This document shows positions 1-8,052 of a stretch of 64,000 bases of DNA, one piece after another. The DNA is from Paenibacillus algicola. Lineage in GTDB: Bacteria; Bacillota; Bacilli; Paenibacillales; Paenibacillaceae. Below the pieces are notes generated by a model. The model was not told where the DNA came from, searched no databases, and saw only the letters and a list, made by a program, of their open reading frames with translations. Both the position numbers and the translations under genes were made by a program. The stretch is taken from assembly GCF_005577435.1 (NCBI RefSeq), contig NZ_CP040396.1:3414501-3478500 (forward strand), written 5' to 3'. Position 1 is the first letter of the stretch, and each line of letters opens with the position of its first letter.

Positions 1-395
1 GATTCCGCCACGGAAGCATTCAGGGAAGTGCCGCTCCCCTGTGCAGACAGCTTCTGCTCGACAGCTCCTTCAAGGCCCGTCGAGACCACCGCAATACGGT
101 CCTTTTCTCCTTTCGTCTTCATGGACTCGCCGATCCACTGCTGAAGCCTAGCGGCATCCCCCATGCTGTCAGAACGGTCAGCCACATAAACAACCTGCTT
201 GTCTTGCAGCACCGTAAATCCGTGTAAACCGGATATAGCCAAAATAAGCAGCAGAATAATGACGGTTCTCAGCCCGAAAGCGAGCTTTTTTCGGAAGCCG
301 CTGAGCCGGTAATCTGAACGATAAGCACGGTACAGCAGCACGGCTGCCGGAATGAGCAGCAAGAGCCACCCGGGCTCGTTAAATTGAACGCCCAC
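1..395 (-). CDS. VWA-domain membrane protein, partial (C-terminus outside window)
   Basis: Reading frame open to the left edge, about 131 residues visible. It starts at a GTG (395) preceded by a G-rich Shine-Dalgarno and overlaps the end of the upstream gene by 17 bases. The N-terminus (VGVQFNEPGWLLLLIPAAVL) gives one membrane segment, a short basic loop, then a second segment (TVIILLLILAISGL). A VWA-like start follows, YVADRSDSMGD, matching the D-x-S-x-S metal-site pattern. This layout is typical of BatA/BatB-like membrane proteins. It is the last visible gene of the MoxR operon and probably a partner of the VWA protein before it. The lost C-terminus prevents a firmer call; a C-terminal glutamine-amidotransferase-like domain is common in such relatives. 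Confidence 0.75.
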   Translation of the reverse strand, partial: MGVQFNEPGWLLLLIPAAVLLYRAYRSDYRLSGFRKKLAFGLRTVIILLLILAISGLHGFTVLQDKQVVYVADRSDSMGDAARLQQWIGESMKTKGEKDRIAVVSTGLEGAVEQKLSAQGSGTSLNASVAE

Positions 396-2367
396 GCTGA
401 TACACCCCCCATTCCAGTGCAATCACGAGTAATGCCAGCAGCGCCAGCCATGGCAGAAGCGATAACCCGGGCAGCGCAGTCGACCGGCGACCTTCTTGAT
501 CCTCCCCAGTCTCTGCTGCCGCTGCACCGCTGCCTGCAAGCTGGCTAACGGCGGGGCCGCTCCCTTCTGCCAGATTGCCTTCAAAAGGATCCGGAGCTAC
601 AGCCAGCCAGCTGCTTACCGTCTCTCCGGCCGGATTCACCTGCTCAAACCTGTACAGTCCCGGCACATCCGGAACCGTCTGAGCTGCAGATATTCCTTTA
701 TCACTCTTTAGCGCCTCTGGCGGAATATATCCACTTTCCTTTACATATCCCTCTGCCGGAAGCCACTGTGCGTTTACGGTATCCAGGGCAACCGGAATAT
801 TTACAACCGTCCCTGCGATATATCGTCCGAGGCCGGAAGCGTTATCCGAGGTGATCCACTGCAGGACGTTGCTGACCAGCACCGGGAACTCCGGTGACAG
901 CGGAAGATCACTATCCTGAAGACGAAAATCAAAGGACAGGCGAGGATGCCCGGCTTCTGTTCCGGCATAAATGACCGGTGTACCGCCAACTTTGACAATA
1001 GGCTCTCCCCACGACGGCCGTTCCCCGGATACGGAGCCAATGTATACTCCCGACAGACTAAGATAAGCCGTGACCGGATGACGCTCAATGACGGGCTGAC
1101 CCTGCGGTCTCGATGTCCCCTTTGCCCCGGTACCCAAGGTCCAGAGCGGAGTCCGGGAGATCAGCTTCTCCCACTCTCCTTGCTGCACCGTCTCTGGCAT
1201 CGGGCCATCCAGCACAATAAGATCAAATTCCCCTTCCGGCACCGGCAGAGATTTGGAGGCCTGATCCTGTGCCGGATTTCCTTCGCTCTCGGCATCAACA
1301 TTCACGCGAGTCACCTGAGAGCCGCCCAGTTGCAGGGCTTTCTCCAGAAAGAAGTTCCCTGGCGTCAGCAGCAGCACTCTTGTTTCTGTCCGGTCGTATC
1401 CAAAAGCGTAGGCCTCATTATCCGCTTTGTAATGATCTGCACCTGTCAGTGCAAGCCGGTAAACCTCGGCATAGGGAAGACCATCAAATGACAGTGTCTG
1501 CCTCTCCCCTTCCGAAGCCGGTACCTCCTGGCTTGCAAGCAGCTTGCCGTCACCATAAAGGCTGACCTCTACCCCCTCCGGCGAACTGGCATTGCTGGTG
1601 ATCACAGCCACAGCCCTGGAGGAAGCTCCCGGACCGGACGCACCGGAAATACCGAACTGCTCCACAGCGGCATTGACCGGATTTCCGCCGCTGATCTTCT
1701 CAATACCGACCGGAACCTCGAAGGCAATCTGAGCTTTATCGTCCTTCCACTGGCCATCTGTAAAAATAACAACCTCCGAGTCTCCATCCTCCCGGGTAAG
1801 TGCTGAGGCCAAAGAGAGACTTTCCCGGTAGGAGGCCTGACCGTAGTAAGGCTGTAATTGTTCAATCGCCTTCACGACGTCTTCCCGGCTGCTTTCACGC
1901 GAGAGCAGTGCTGCCGGCCTTGCGCCCACGGCAACAAGCGAAATATCCCGTCCGCGTCCTTCCCGCCCTGTATATTCCACCAGCCGCTCCTTTAACAGCT
2001 CCAGCCGGGTCGCACCGCCTGAGGAGGGATCTATCTTCTTTGCAGCATCGCCGGGGGCCTCTGCGCTCATGCTGCCCGAAGTATCCGCGACAATAACAAG
2101 GTGCTGACTGCCGCCGCCGGACACCTGCAGGAAAGGCTGCATCAGCGCAAAGACCAGAAGCGCCGCCGCCAGCAGCTGCAGCCAGAGCAGCAGCCGGTTC
2201 TGAAGCTTCTGCCAGGGACGATTCGCCTCCAGGTTACGGAGCACCCGATTCCACAGCATATGGCTGGGAACCGGCGTGTCGATATATTTTCGCTTGAACA
2301 GGTACATCAGCACAATCGCCGGAAGACTTAATCCGAACCAAAGGCTGAGCCATGATTGTATCCCCAC
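379..2367 (-). CDS. BatA-like VWA-domain membrane protein
   Basis: 662 residues from a GTG start (2367) placed 7 bases after GGAGG; a longer frame to 2403 lacks a ribosome site. Residues 1-20 and about 45-75 are membrane segments flanking the motif KYIDTPVPSHMLWN, typical of the BatA N-terminal domain. A VWA domain follows with a metal-binding site VADTSGSMSAEAP and a later TDGQW. The long remainder, probably extracytoplasmic, ends in one membrane helix (LLPWLALLALLVIALEW) near the C-terminus. VWA proteins of this type work with MoxR ATPases and DUF58 proteins, both encoded just upstream, in assembling or activating membrane complexes. The specific client is unknown. Confidence 0.85.
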   Translation of the reverse strand: MGIQSWLSLWFGLSLPAIVLMYLFKRKYIDTPVPSHMLWNRVLRNLEANRPWQKLQNRLLLWLQLLAAALLVFALMQPFLQVSGGGSQHLVIVADTSGSMSAEAPGDAAKKIDPSSGGATRLELLKERLVEYTGREGRGRDISLVAVGARPAALLSRESSREDVVKAIEQLQPYYGQASYRESLSLASALTREDGDSEVVIFTDGQWKDDKAQIAFEVPVGIEKISGGNPVNAAVEQFGISGASGPGASSRAVAVITSNASSPEGVEVSLYGDGKLLASQEVPASEGERQTLSFDGLPYAEVYRLALTGADHYKADNEAYAFGYDRTETRVLLLTPGNFFLEKALQLGGSQVTRVNVDAESEGNPAQDQASKSLPVPEGEFDLIVLDGPMPETVQQGEWEKLISRTPLWTLGTGAKGTSRPQGQPVIERHPVTAYLSLSGVYIGSVSGERPSWGEPIVKVGGTPVIYAGTEAGHPRLSFDFRLQDSDLPLSPEFPVLVSNVLQWITSDNASGLGRYIAGTVVNIPVALDTVNAQWLPAEGYVKESGYIPPEALKSDKGISAAQTVPDVPGLYRFEQVNPAGETVSSWLAVAPDPFEGNLAEGSGPAVSQLAGSGAAAAETGEDQEGRRSTALPGLSLLPWLALLALLVIALEWGVYQRGRSI

Positions 2368-2458
2368 TTGCCTTCCCTCCTCCCATGTAGCAAATAAAAG
2401 CAAATAACAAGTAATTCTTCAAATTCGTACATTACAATGCTGCCCTGCGGCATGCATT

Positions 2459-3412
2459 TCAGCTCTTGACCAGACCTGCGCCGGCCAGGATACCAAACAC
2501 CGCCTCCTGCAGCGGCATATCCTCCGGAATGAGCACGTAGGACATTCCTCTTTCGGCACATACTCTGGCCAGCATCCCCTGATAGCGATCCAGCTCCTCC
2601 CGATAAGCTTCCAGCAGCCTTGACGTTACGGCGACCTCCTTGCCTCCGCCTGTCTCCACATCCACAAGGCGAAGATCCCCCGCAAAGCGCGGTTCCAGTT
2701 CCTCCCGGGACAGCACCTGCACGAGCACGACCTCCTGCCCTGCCCCTGCTAGCAGCGACAATGAACGGGACAGCTCCTCTTCGCCGCCTTCCAGCCAGCA
2801 ATCCGAAAAAATCCACGTCATTCCGGGCAGACGGGGCAAAGCACCCGGTACCGATAACGCAGCGGCGAGGCTTCCGTCTCCGCCTAGAGGAGCCTGCTGA
2901 AGATGGGAGAACAGCCGGTGGGCAGCCCCTTTTCCCCGCAGCACAGGCAGCCTGGAATCCATTGATTTGCTGTAGCATGCCAGCTGCAGCCGGTCATATG
3001 AGGATAGCGCCAAATATCCGATGCTTGCGGCGAGCTGGCGCGCCAGCAGCCATTTGTCGGCTGCCGCTCTGCTCTGGCTTGTGCTCGGTCCGCCTCCTGT
3101 GCCAGCTTCCGTGCCTTGAATGCCAGCCATGGAAGCCGAGCAATCCACGTAGATGCTGACCATTAGCTCCTGCTCGTCCATGAATTGTCTGACGAACGCC
3201 TTACCGGTCCGGGAATAGACGCCCCAGTCAAACCGGCGTACATCATCGCCCGGCGCATACAGCCGGTAATCCGCAAACTCCAAAGACGAGCCCAGCCTCC
3301 GCGAACGCCGCTTGCCCTGAAGGGTCCCTGCCACCCGGGATCGGGTATTCAGGCTCAGCCGCTCCAGCCGGGTCAGCCACTCCGGCGGCAGCAGATGCTT
3401 GGACCCGCTCAC
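2459..3412 (-). CDS. DUF58 family protein
   Basis: 317 residues from a GTG start that overlaps the stop of the MoxR gene (GTGA), implying translational coupling. The conserved DUF58 block is clear around residues 40-80: a positively charged stretch, then FADYRLYAPGDDVRRFDWGV and a following R-Q-F. A VWA-like fold follows with the metal motif YVDCSASM. No membrane segment is obvious, so it is likely cytosolic or membrane-peripheral. DUF58 proteins almost always accompany MoxR ATPases and probably act as adaptors between the ATPase and VWA membrane proteins, as the order here suggests. Confidence 0.9.
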   Translation of the reverse strand: MSGSKHLLPPEWLTRLERLSLNTRSRVAGTLQGKRRSRRLGSSLEFADYRLYAPGDDVRRFDWGVYSRTGKAFVRQFMDEQELMVSIYVDCSASMAGIQGTEAGTGGGPSTSQSRAAADKWLLARQLAASIGYLALSSYDRLQLACYSKSMDSRLPVLRGKGAAHRLFSHLQQAPLGGDGSLAAALSVPGALPRLPGMTWIFSDCWLEGGEEELSRSLSLLAGAGQEVVLVQVLSREELEPRFAGDLRLVDVETGGGKEVAVTSRLLEAYREELDRYQGMLARVCAERGMSYVLIPEDMPLQEAVFGILAGAGLVKS

Positions 3413-4398
3413 ACCCCTTTCTCCAGCTGCTCCATAATTTCGCGGATGACGGTATCGGTCGTCACGCCCATCGCCTGGCCTTCAAAGTTCAGGAACAGAC
3501 GGTGACGCAGTGCCGGCAGCGCACAGGCATTGATATCACCGGTGGACAGATGCATTCGTCCTTTGAAGAATGCGCGCACCTTGCCGATGGCAATGATGGA
3601 CTGCACGCCGCGGGGACCCGAGCCATACCGGACGTATCTGCGTACTCCCTCCGTTGCTGATGCATCCTCCGGATGAGTCATCATGAGCAGCCGAACTGCA
3701 TAATCCAGCACTTCATCGGCAACGAGAATTTGCTTCGCCCCTTGTTGAATATCCAGCAGCTCAGCTGCTGTCATTTGCTTCTCCACCCCGATTTCCCGAG
3801 AAGACGTTGTTCGCTTTACAATCTCCTTCAGCTCCTCCCTGCTAGGGTAGGAAACCTCAATTTTGAGCAGAAAACGGTCGAGCTGGGCCTCAGGAAGCGG
3901 ATAGGTCCCTTCATTCTCCAGCGGGTTTTGGGTAGCCAGAACGAAAAAGGGTCTCGGGAGCGTATGCGTCTCACCGCCCACCGTTACCGTCTTCTCCTGC
4001 ATCGCCTCCAGCAGGGCGCTTTGAGTCTTCGGTGTGGCACGGTTAATCTCATCAGCCAGCACGATGCTGCTGAACAGCGGGCCTTTTTGAAATGACATTC
4101 CCGTACTGCCCTGCTGTCCGAAGGACAGAATGTTCGTACCCGTAATGTCACTTGGCATCAGATCGGGTGTGAACTGGATTCGGGAAAAGGATAAATCCAG
4201 CGCTTTGGAGATCGTGCTGACCAGCATCGTTTTCCCAAGTCCAGGTATCCCCTCCAGCAGCGCATGACCGCCGGCGAAAATACACCACAGCATTTGCTCT
4301 ACCACTTCCTCCTGCCCCACAATGACTTGACCAATCTGCTGCCGGAGTCTGGCTATTTGATCGGTCCATTCCTTCGGTTTCATCATAATCTCAGACAT
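3409..4398 (-). CDS. MoxR-family AAA+ ATPase
   Basis: 329 residues, usual MoxR length. Walker A is GIPGLGKT near residue 53, Walker B is VLADEINRA, followed by ATPKTQSALLEAMQEKTVT and sensor 1 FVLATQNP, all hallmark MoxR sequences. The C-terminal lid domain is present. MoxR ATPases act as chaperone-like remodelers of VWA-domain partners and cofactor-dependent complexes in the cytosol. It lies 26 bases after the coiled-coil protein gene and is translationally coupled to the DUF58 gene. Start ATG at 4398 is preceded by an AAGGCAGGA ribosome site. Confidence 0.95.
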   Translation of the reverse strand: MSEIMMKPKEWTDQIARLRQQIGQVIVGQEEVVEQMLWCIFAGGHALLEGIPGLGKTMLVSTISKALDLSFSRIQFTPDLMPSDITGTNILSFGQQGSTGMSFQKGPLFSSIVLADEINRATPKTQSALLEAMQEKTVTVGGETHTLPRPFFVLATQNPLENEGTYPLPEAQLDRFLLKIEVSYPSREELKEIVKRTTSSREIGVEKQMTAAELLDIQQGAKQILVADEVLDYAVRLLMMTHPEDASATEGVRRYVRYGSGPRGVQSIIAIGKVRAFFKGRMHLSTGDINACALPALRHRLFLNFEGQAMGVTTDTVIREIMEQLEKGV

Positions 4399-4424
4399 AC
4401 TATGTCCTGCCTTTCTTGATCAGT

Positions 4425-6116
4425 CTACGGATTCGGATTGATTTGGGTAAAATAGTCCTCGACCAGTCCCTGCATCTGCTCGGGAAGAAGATTGCGCTCC
4501 AGCGAGCGCCGCGCCTGTACAGCATAATCCTGATATACTTCCTCATACGGCCTTGATGTCCCTGGCATCGTTGGCGATACGCCGCCCTTTTGAATGTCTC
4601 CGCCGGTTCCGTTCAGCTCTCCCTTATCATTCTGCACATTGCCGCTGCCTTCCAGGCCACGGGGAGTTGTGACCAGCTCCCGGCCTCCGCTGCTGAGTCC
4701 GGCACCTGAACCTTGGCCGCCTCTTCCACCGCCGGCGCCACCCGTTCCCTGGCCTGTGCCAGTGCCCTGTCCGCCGGCGCCTTCCTGACCAGACCCTTGG
4801 CCTTGGCCCGAGCCCTGGCCACCTGTCCCCTGCGCACCAGCTGAAGAGCCGCTATCCGAGCCGGCCCCTTCGGTCTGCTCTGAAGCTTGCCCTTCAGCGC
4901 CACTGCCTTGTGCGAGCGCTTCTGCACTGCCGCCTCGTGCCCAGGAGTCCGATACCTGCATACCCGAAGCCGCCATCTGTTCCGCCAGCTTCAAGCCTTG
5001 GGAGGCCACTGCTGAGGCCAGCTCTGATGAAAGGGAAGAGGCCGCTTCAGCAGCATTCTTGCCCTGTGCTGCCTTGGCCAGCTCCTCCGCCAGCTCCTGC
5101 AGCGCCTGCTGCTGCTCCTCAGTCAAGCCTTTCTTCAGACTTTCTGAAGCCATTTGAAGAGCACTGGACAGCGGGTCAGCTTCTTTCTTGGCTGCTTCTT
5201 CTGCCAGCTTCTCCAGCTCCTCGGCCAGCTTATTTTTCTCTTCCTCTGACATCTTGGCCGCCTCCTGCTTCAAACGGTCCAGATCCTGCTTCAGCTGCTC
5301 CGTCTTCCCTTGCTCCAGGCTCTGGCCTGCCTGCGCCAGCCGGGGCTGCTGCTGCATCTGCTGAGCGAGCTGGAATACCTTCTTGGACAGCGCCTCTTGC
5401 TGCTTTGTCATTTTGTCCAGCTTCTCCATAGCTTGCTCCAGCTTCTCCAGCGCTTCCTCCGGCTGCTTCAGTGCTTGAAGCTGCTGCTTCAGCTCTTGAA
5501 TCTGCTCCAGCAGCTGCTGCTTCTCTTCAGAGCTCTCCCCCTCATTTTGTAGTGACTCGGCAAGCTCTTCACTCTTCTGAATCTGCTCTTTCACCCACTG
5601 GCGCTGCTCTTTCGCCGCTTCGATCTTCTGGTCCATGGAATTTGGAATCAGCATCAGGATCAGCATAGCCAGCACGCCCAGGCTGCTCGCTATGATCAGC
5701 TTCTGCGGTCTGGGTACTGGCAGCCGGCTCTGAATCCTGTCCACATATTGCTGACCATAGCCTTCCGCTTGCTGACGCTGATAGCGTACAGCTGCTGAAT
5801 CCTCACGGGCGAACGACAGCGCTGTCGTCATCATATCGCTCCGTTCCACGCCTTCCGGCACGTTGTCCATGACGGCAGCGGCTTCCTTCAGGGGCACCCG
5901 CCGGAGCCAGCCCCCTGCCCCTCCGATGAGCAATCCTGCGACAGGAAGGACTGAAGCCCATATGTTCAGCGCCGGGATTGGGACAATCCGTCCCATTGCA
6001 AGCAGAATCAGCGCAAGCAGCAGGCCGGCCAACAAGCCGTACAATCCATACACTGCCGCCTTAAACGCCTGCAGCCTTCGTCTGGCAGCTTCAATGAGTC
6101 GCAAAATACTGTCCAT
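4425..6116 (-). CDS. Membrane-anchored coiled-coil protein with Gly/Gln/Ser-rich region (DUF4175-like)
   Basis: 563 residues. Two membrane segments near residues 20-70 (one is LYGLLAGLLLALILLAMG), a soluble stretch with R-rich patches, a third helix around 142-162 (LIIASSLGVLAMLILMLIPN), then some 200 residues of charged heptad sequence rich in Q, E, K and L, predicted coiled coil. Residues about 405-500 are low-complexity G/S/Q. The C-terminus returns to ordered sequence (EVYQDYAVQARRSLERNLLP). I recognise the layout from large proteins next to MoxR genes (DUF4175-like) but not a tested function. It may be a scaffold or client of the MoxR/VWA machinery. Confidence 0.7.
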   Translation of the reverse strand: MDSILRLIEAARRRLQAFKAAVYGLYGLLAGLLLALILLAMGRIVPIPALNIWASVLPVAGLLIGGAGGWLRRVPLKEAAAVMDNVPEGVERSDMMTTALSFAREDSAAVRYQRQQAEGYGQQYVDRIQSRLPVPRPQKLIIASSLGVLAMLILMLIPNSMDQKIEAAKEQRQWVKEQIQKSEELAESLQNEGESSEEKQQLLEQIQELKQQLQALKQPEEALEKLEQAMEKLDKMTKQQEALSKKVFQLAQQMQQQPRLAQAGQSLEQGKTEQLKQDLDRLKQEAAKMSEEEKNKLAEELEKLAEEAAKKEADPLSSALQMASESLKKGLTEEQQQALQELAEELAKAAQGKNAAEAASSLSSELASAVASQGLKLAEQMAASGMQVSDSWARGGSAEALAQGSGAEGQASEQTEGAGSDSGSSAGAQGTGGQGSGQGQGSGQEGAGGQGTGTGQGTGGAGGGRGGQGSGAGLSSGGRELVTTPRGLEGSGNVQNDKGELNGTGGDIQKGGVSPTMPGTSRPYEEVYQDYAVQARRSLERNLLPEQMQGLVEDYFTQINPNP

Positions 6117-6175
6117 TCCTTACGCCCCTTTCTCTGATGTGCAGACACAGCTGTACCTGTGCTTTAAATATTCAT

Positions 6176-7126
6176 CTAGCCTTCGCGGCTAACGCTTTCA
6201 GGCGGCTGCTGCGGCTTGGTTGATTTTCTCCTCATCCAGCTGCCCCGCTTAACAGGCCGAATCTTCCGGATTGCAACCATGAGAACCAGCACAATAACGA
6301 CCGAATACACGATTACAAACTCTTGCCACAGCTGGATCGGCGCTTTACTGTTCAGCGAAGAGCCTCCCCGCATCATGTAAAAAACCTCTTTGGAAAAGCT
6401 CGGCTCAAACAAGCTGATGAGCGCACCAGCAGGGTTCAGTCCCAGAATATACCCGGTCCAGGAGATCGAGTTCACGGGCGGTGCTCCATTGATCATCAGA
6501 TCCCGTGAATCCAGACTCATAAAAAACAAAAAAAGCAGTCCGGTCCCGAGGAAAATAAACAATCCCGCTCCGTAGGTGACGATGATCGCAACAATCGTTC
6601 TTTTGAACAGGGTTGAGAACATGACACCAAGCGAGCCCAGCAGCAGCATAACGAATAAATAAAATAAAAACACTGAGATAAGCTGCTGGGGTGAAATTCC
6701 TCCATATAAAAACACAATACTGTACACTGGCAATGTAGATAAAACGATCAGAGCCATAAAGCTGAGTGAAGACAGCAGCTTGCTCAGCACGATCGTAGCC
6801 GAGCTCTGCTGAGTCGTCAGCAGCATGCTAAGCGTCTGCTTTTCCCGCTCGCTGCTAATGACGCCGGCGGTCAGGGCCGGTGCCATGAATGCAATCAGAA
6901 CAAGCTGAGCAAAGCTTAGTACATAGAACATGGATCGGCTCATGGAAGGGTCAAAACGCTGCTGTCCGCCCTGCTCTAAATACAGAAATATATAGATAAA
7001 AGCCATGGCCACTCCGCCCAGTGCCATCACATACAAAAGGACAGACAGCATGGATTTCGGGGAGCGCATGCGAAGTCGGAATTCTTTATCCAGCACCGGA
7101 TTGATTAGTTTTCGGCTCCAGTTCAT
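6176..7126 (-). CDS. ABC-2 type transporter permease
   Basis: 316 residues with about six hydrophobic helices. The cytosolic motif GVISSEREKQTLSMLLTT between the second and third helices is the typical ABC-2 permease element that contacts the ATPase. The start ATG overlaps the stop of the ATPase gene (ATGA), so the two are coupled. ABC-2 permeases commonly export lipids, polysaccharides or peptides, or act as mechanical modules; the substrate here cannot be read. The link to a large exported protein upstream and MoxR genes downstream recalls gliding-type ABC complexes (GldA/GldF/GldG), which is inference. Confidence 0.88.
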   Translation of the reverse strand: MNWSRKLINPVLDKEFRLRMRSPKSMLSVLLYVMALGGVAMAFIYIFLYLEQGGQQRFDPSMSRSMFYVLSFAQLVLIAFMAPALTAGVISSEREKQTLSMLLTTQQSSATIVLSKLLSSLSFMALIVLSTLPVYSIVFLYGGISPQQLISVFLFYLFVMLLLGSLGVMFSTLFKRTIVAIIVTYGAGLFIFLGTGLLFLFFMSLDSRDLMINGAPPVNSISWTGYILGLNPAGALISLFEPSFSKEVFYMMRGGSSLNSKAPIQLWQEFVIVYSVVIVLVLMVAIRKIRPVKRGSWMRRKSTKPQQPPESVSREG

Positions 7127-8052
7127 TCCGCAGTCCCTCCCTTCGTGATTTCAAGGAATACATCCTCCAGATTACTCTGTGCCTCCTGAAATGACACCAC
7201 AGGAATTCCCCAGGAAATAACTTTCCGCAGCAACTCGCTCTGCTGGGCATCATCACCACTAAAATGCACATGCACTCCCGTATTGTCAGTCAGCACCGAG
7301 GTCACAAACGGCTCATCCCGAAGCTTGTCGCTCAGGCCGCTCTCCGGCTCTAGTGTGCGAATGTGGATGACCTTTTTGACACGCAGGCGATTCTGGATAT
7401 CCGACACCTTGCCCTGGGCCACCATCTCTCCATGCTCGATAACTCCGATCTGGTCCACCATCTCTGCCAGCTCGGGCAGGATATGCGAGGAGATAATAAT
7501 CGTCTTGCCCATCAGCTTCAGCTCTTTCAATATTTCGCGCATCTCAATCCGCGCTCTCGGGTCCAGCCCTGAGGCCGGCTCATCCAGAATAAGCACCTCC
7601 GGATCATGCACCAGACACCGGGCCAGGCAAAGCCGCTGCTTCATCCCGCGTGACAGGCTGTCGACATAGGTATCCTTTTTATCGCTCAGATTGACGAGCT
7701 CCAGCAGCTGGGGAATCAGCTTTTCCCGCTCTGCACGCGGAAGCCCGTAGCTAGCTCCGTAGAAGTGAAGGTATTCTGTCGCCTTCAGCTGATCGTACAC
7801 ACCGAAGAAATCCGGCATATAGCCAATCCGCTTGCGCACCTCCTTGGGATACTCGGTCACCTCATAGCCCCCCACCTTGGCTGTTCCCGAGGTAGGCAGA
7901 GCCAGCGTGGCGAGAATAGACATGGTGGTTGATTTACCGGCTCCGTTCGGCCCAACAAAGCCGAATACCGTTCCTTGCTCAATGTCGAGATTGATCCCCT
8001 TCAGGGCTTCAAAGGAGCCGTATCGCTTTTTCAGATCTCTGATTTCTATCAT
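7123..8052 (-). CDS. ABC transporter ATP-binding protein
   Basis: 309 residues. Walker A GPNGAGKST near residue 34, Q-loop region, signature LSRGMKQRL, Walker B VLILDEPASGLDP and H-loop IISSHIL are complete. A C-terminal domain of about 90 residues follows, typical of CcmA/GldA-like ATPases that pair with ABC-2 permeases. The start ATG is immediately after the stop of the preceding gene, with its GGGGGAG ribosome site inside that gene. It energises the permease encoded next. Confidence 0.95.
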   Translation of the reverse strand: MIEIRDLKKRYGSFEALKGINLDIEQGTVFGFVGPNGAGKSTTMSILATLALPTSGTAKVGGYEVTEYPKEVRKRIGYMPDFFGVYDQLKATEYLHFYGASYGLPRAEREKLIPQLLELVNLSDKKDTYVDSLSRGMKQRLCLARCLVHDPEVLILDEPASGLDPRARIEMREILKELKLMGKTIIISSHILPELAEMVDQIGVIEHGEMVAQGKVSDIQNRLRVKKVIHIRTLEPESGLSDKLRDEPFVTSVLTDNTGVHVHFSGDDAQQSELLRKVISWGIPVVSFQEAQSNLEDVFLEITKGGTAE

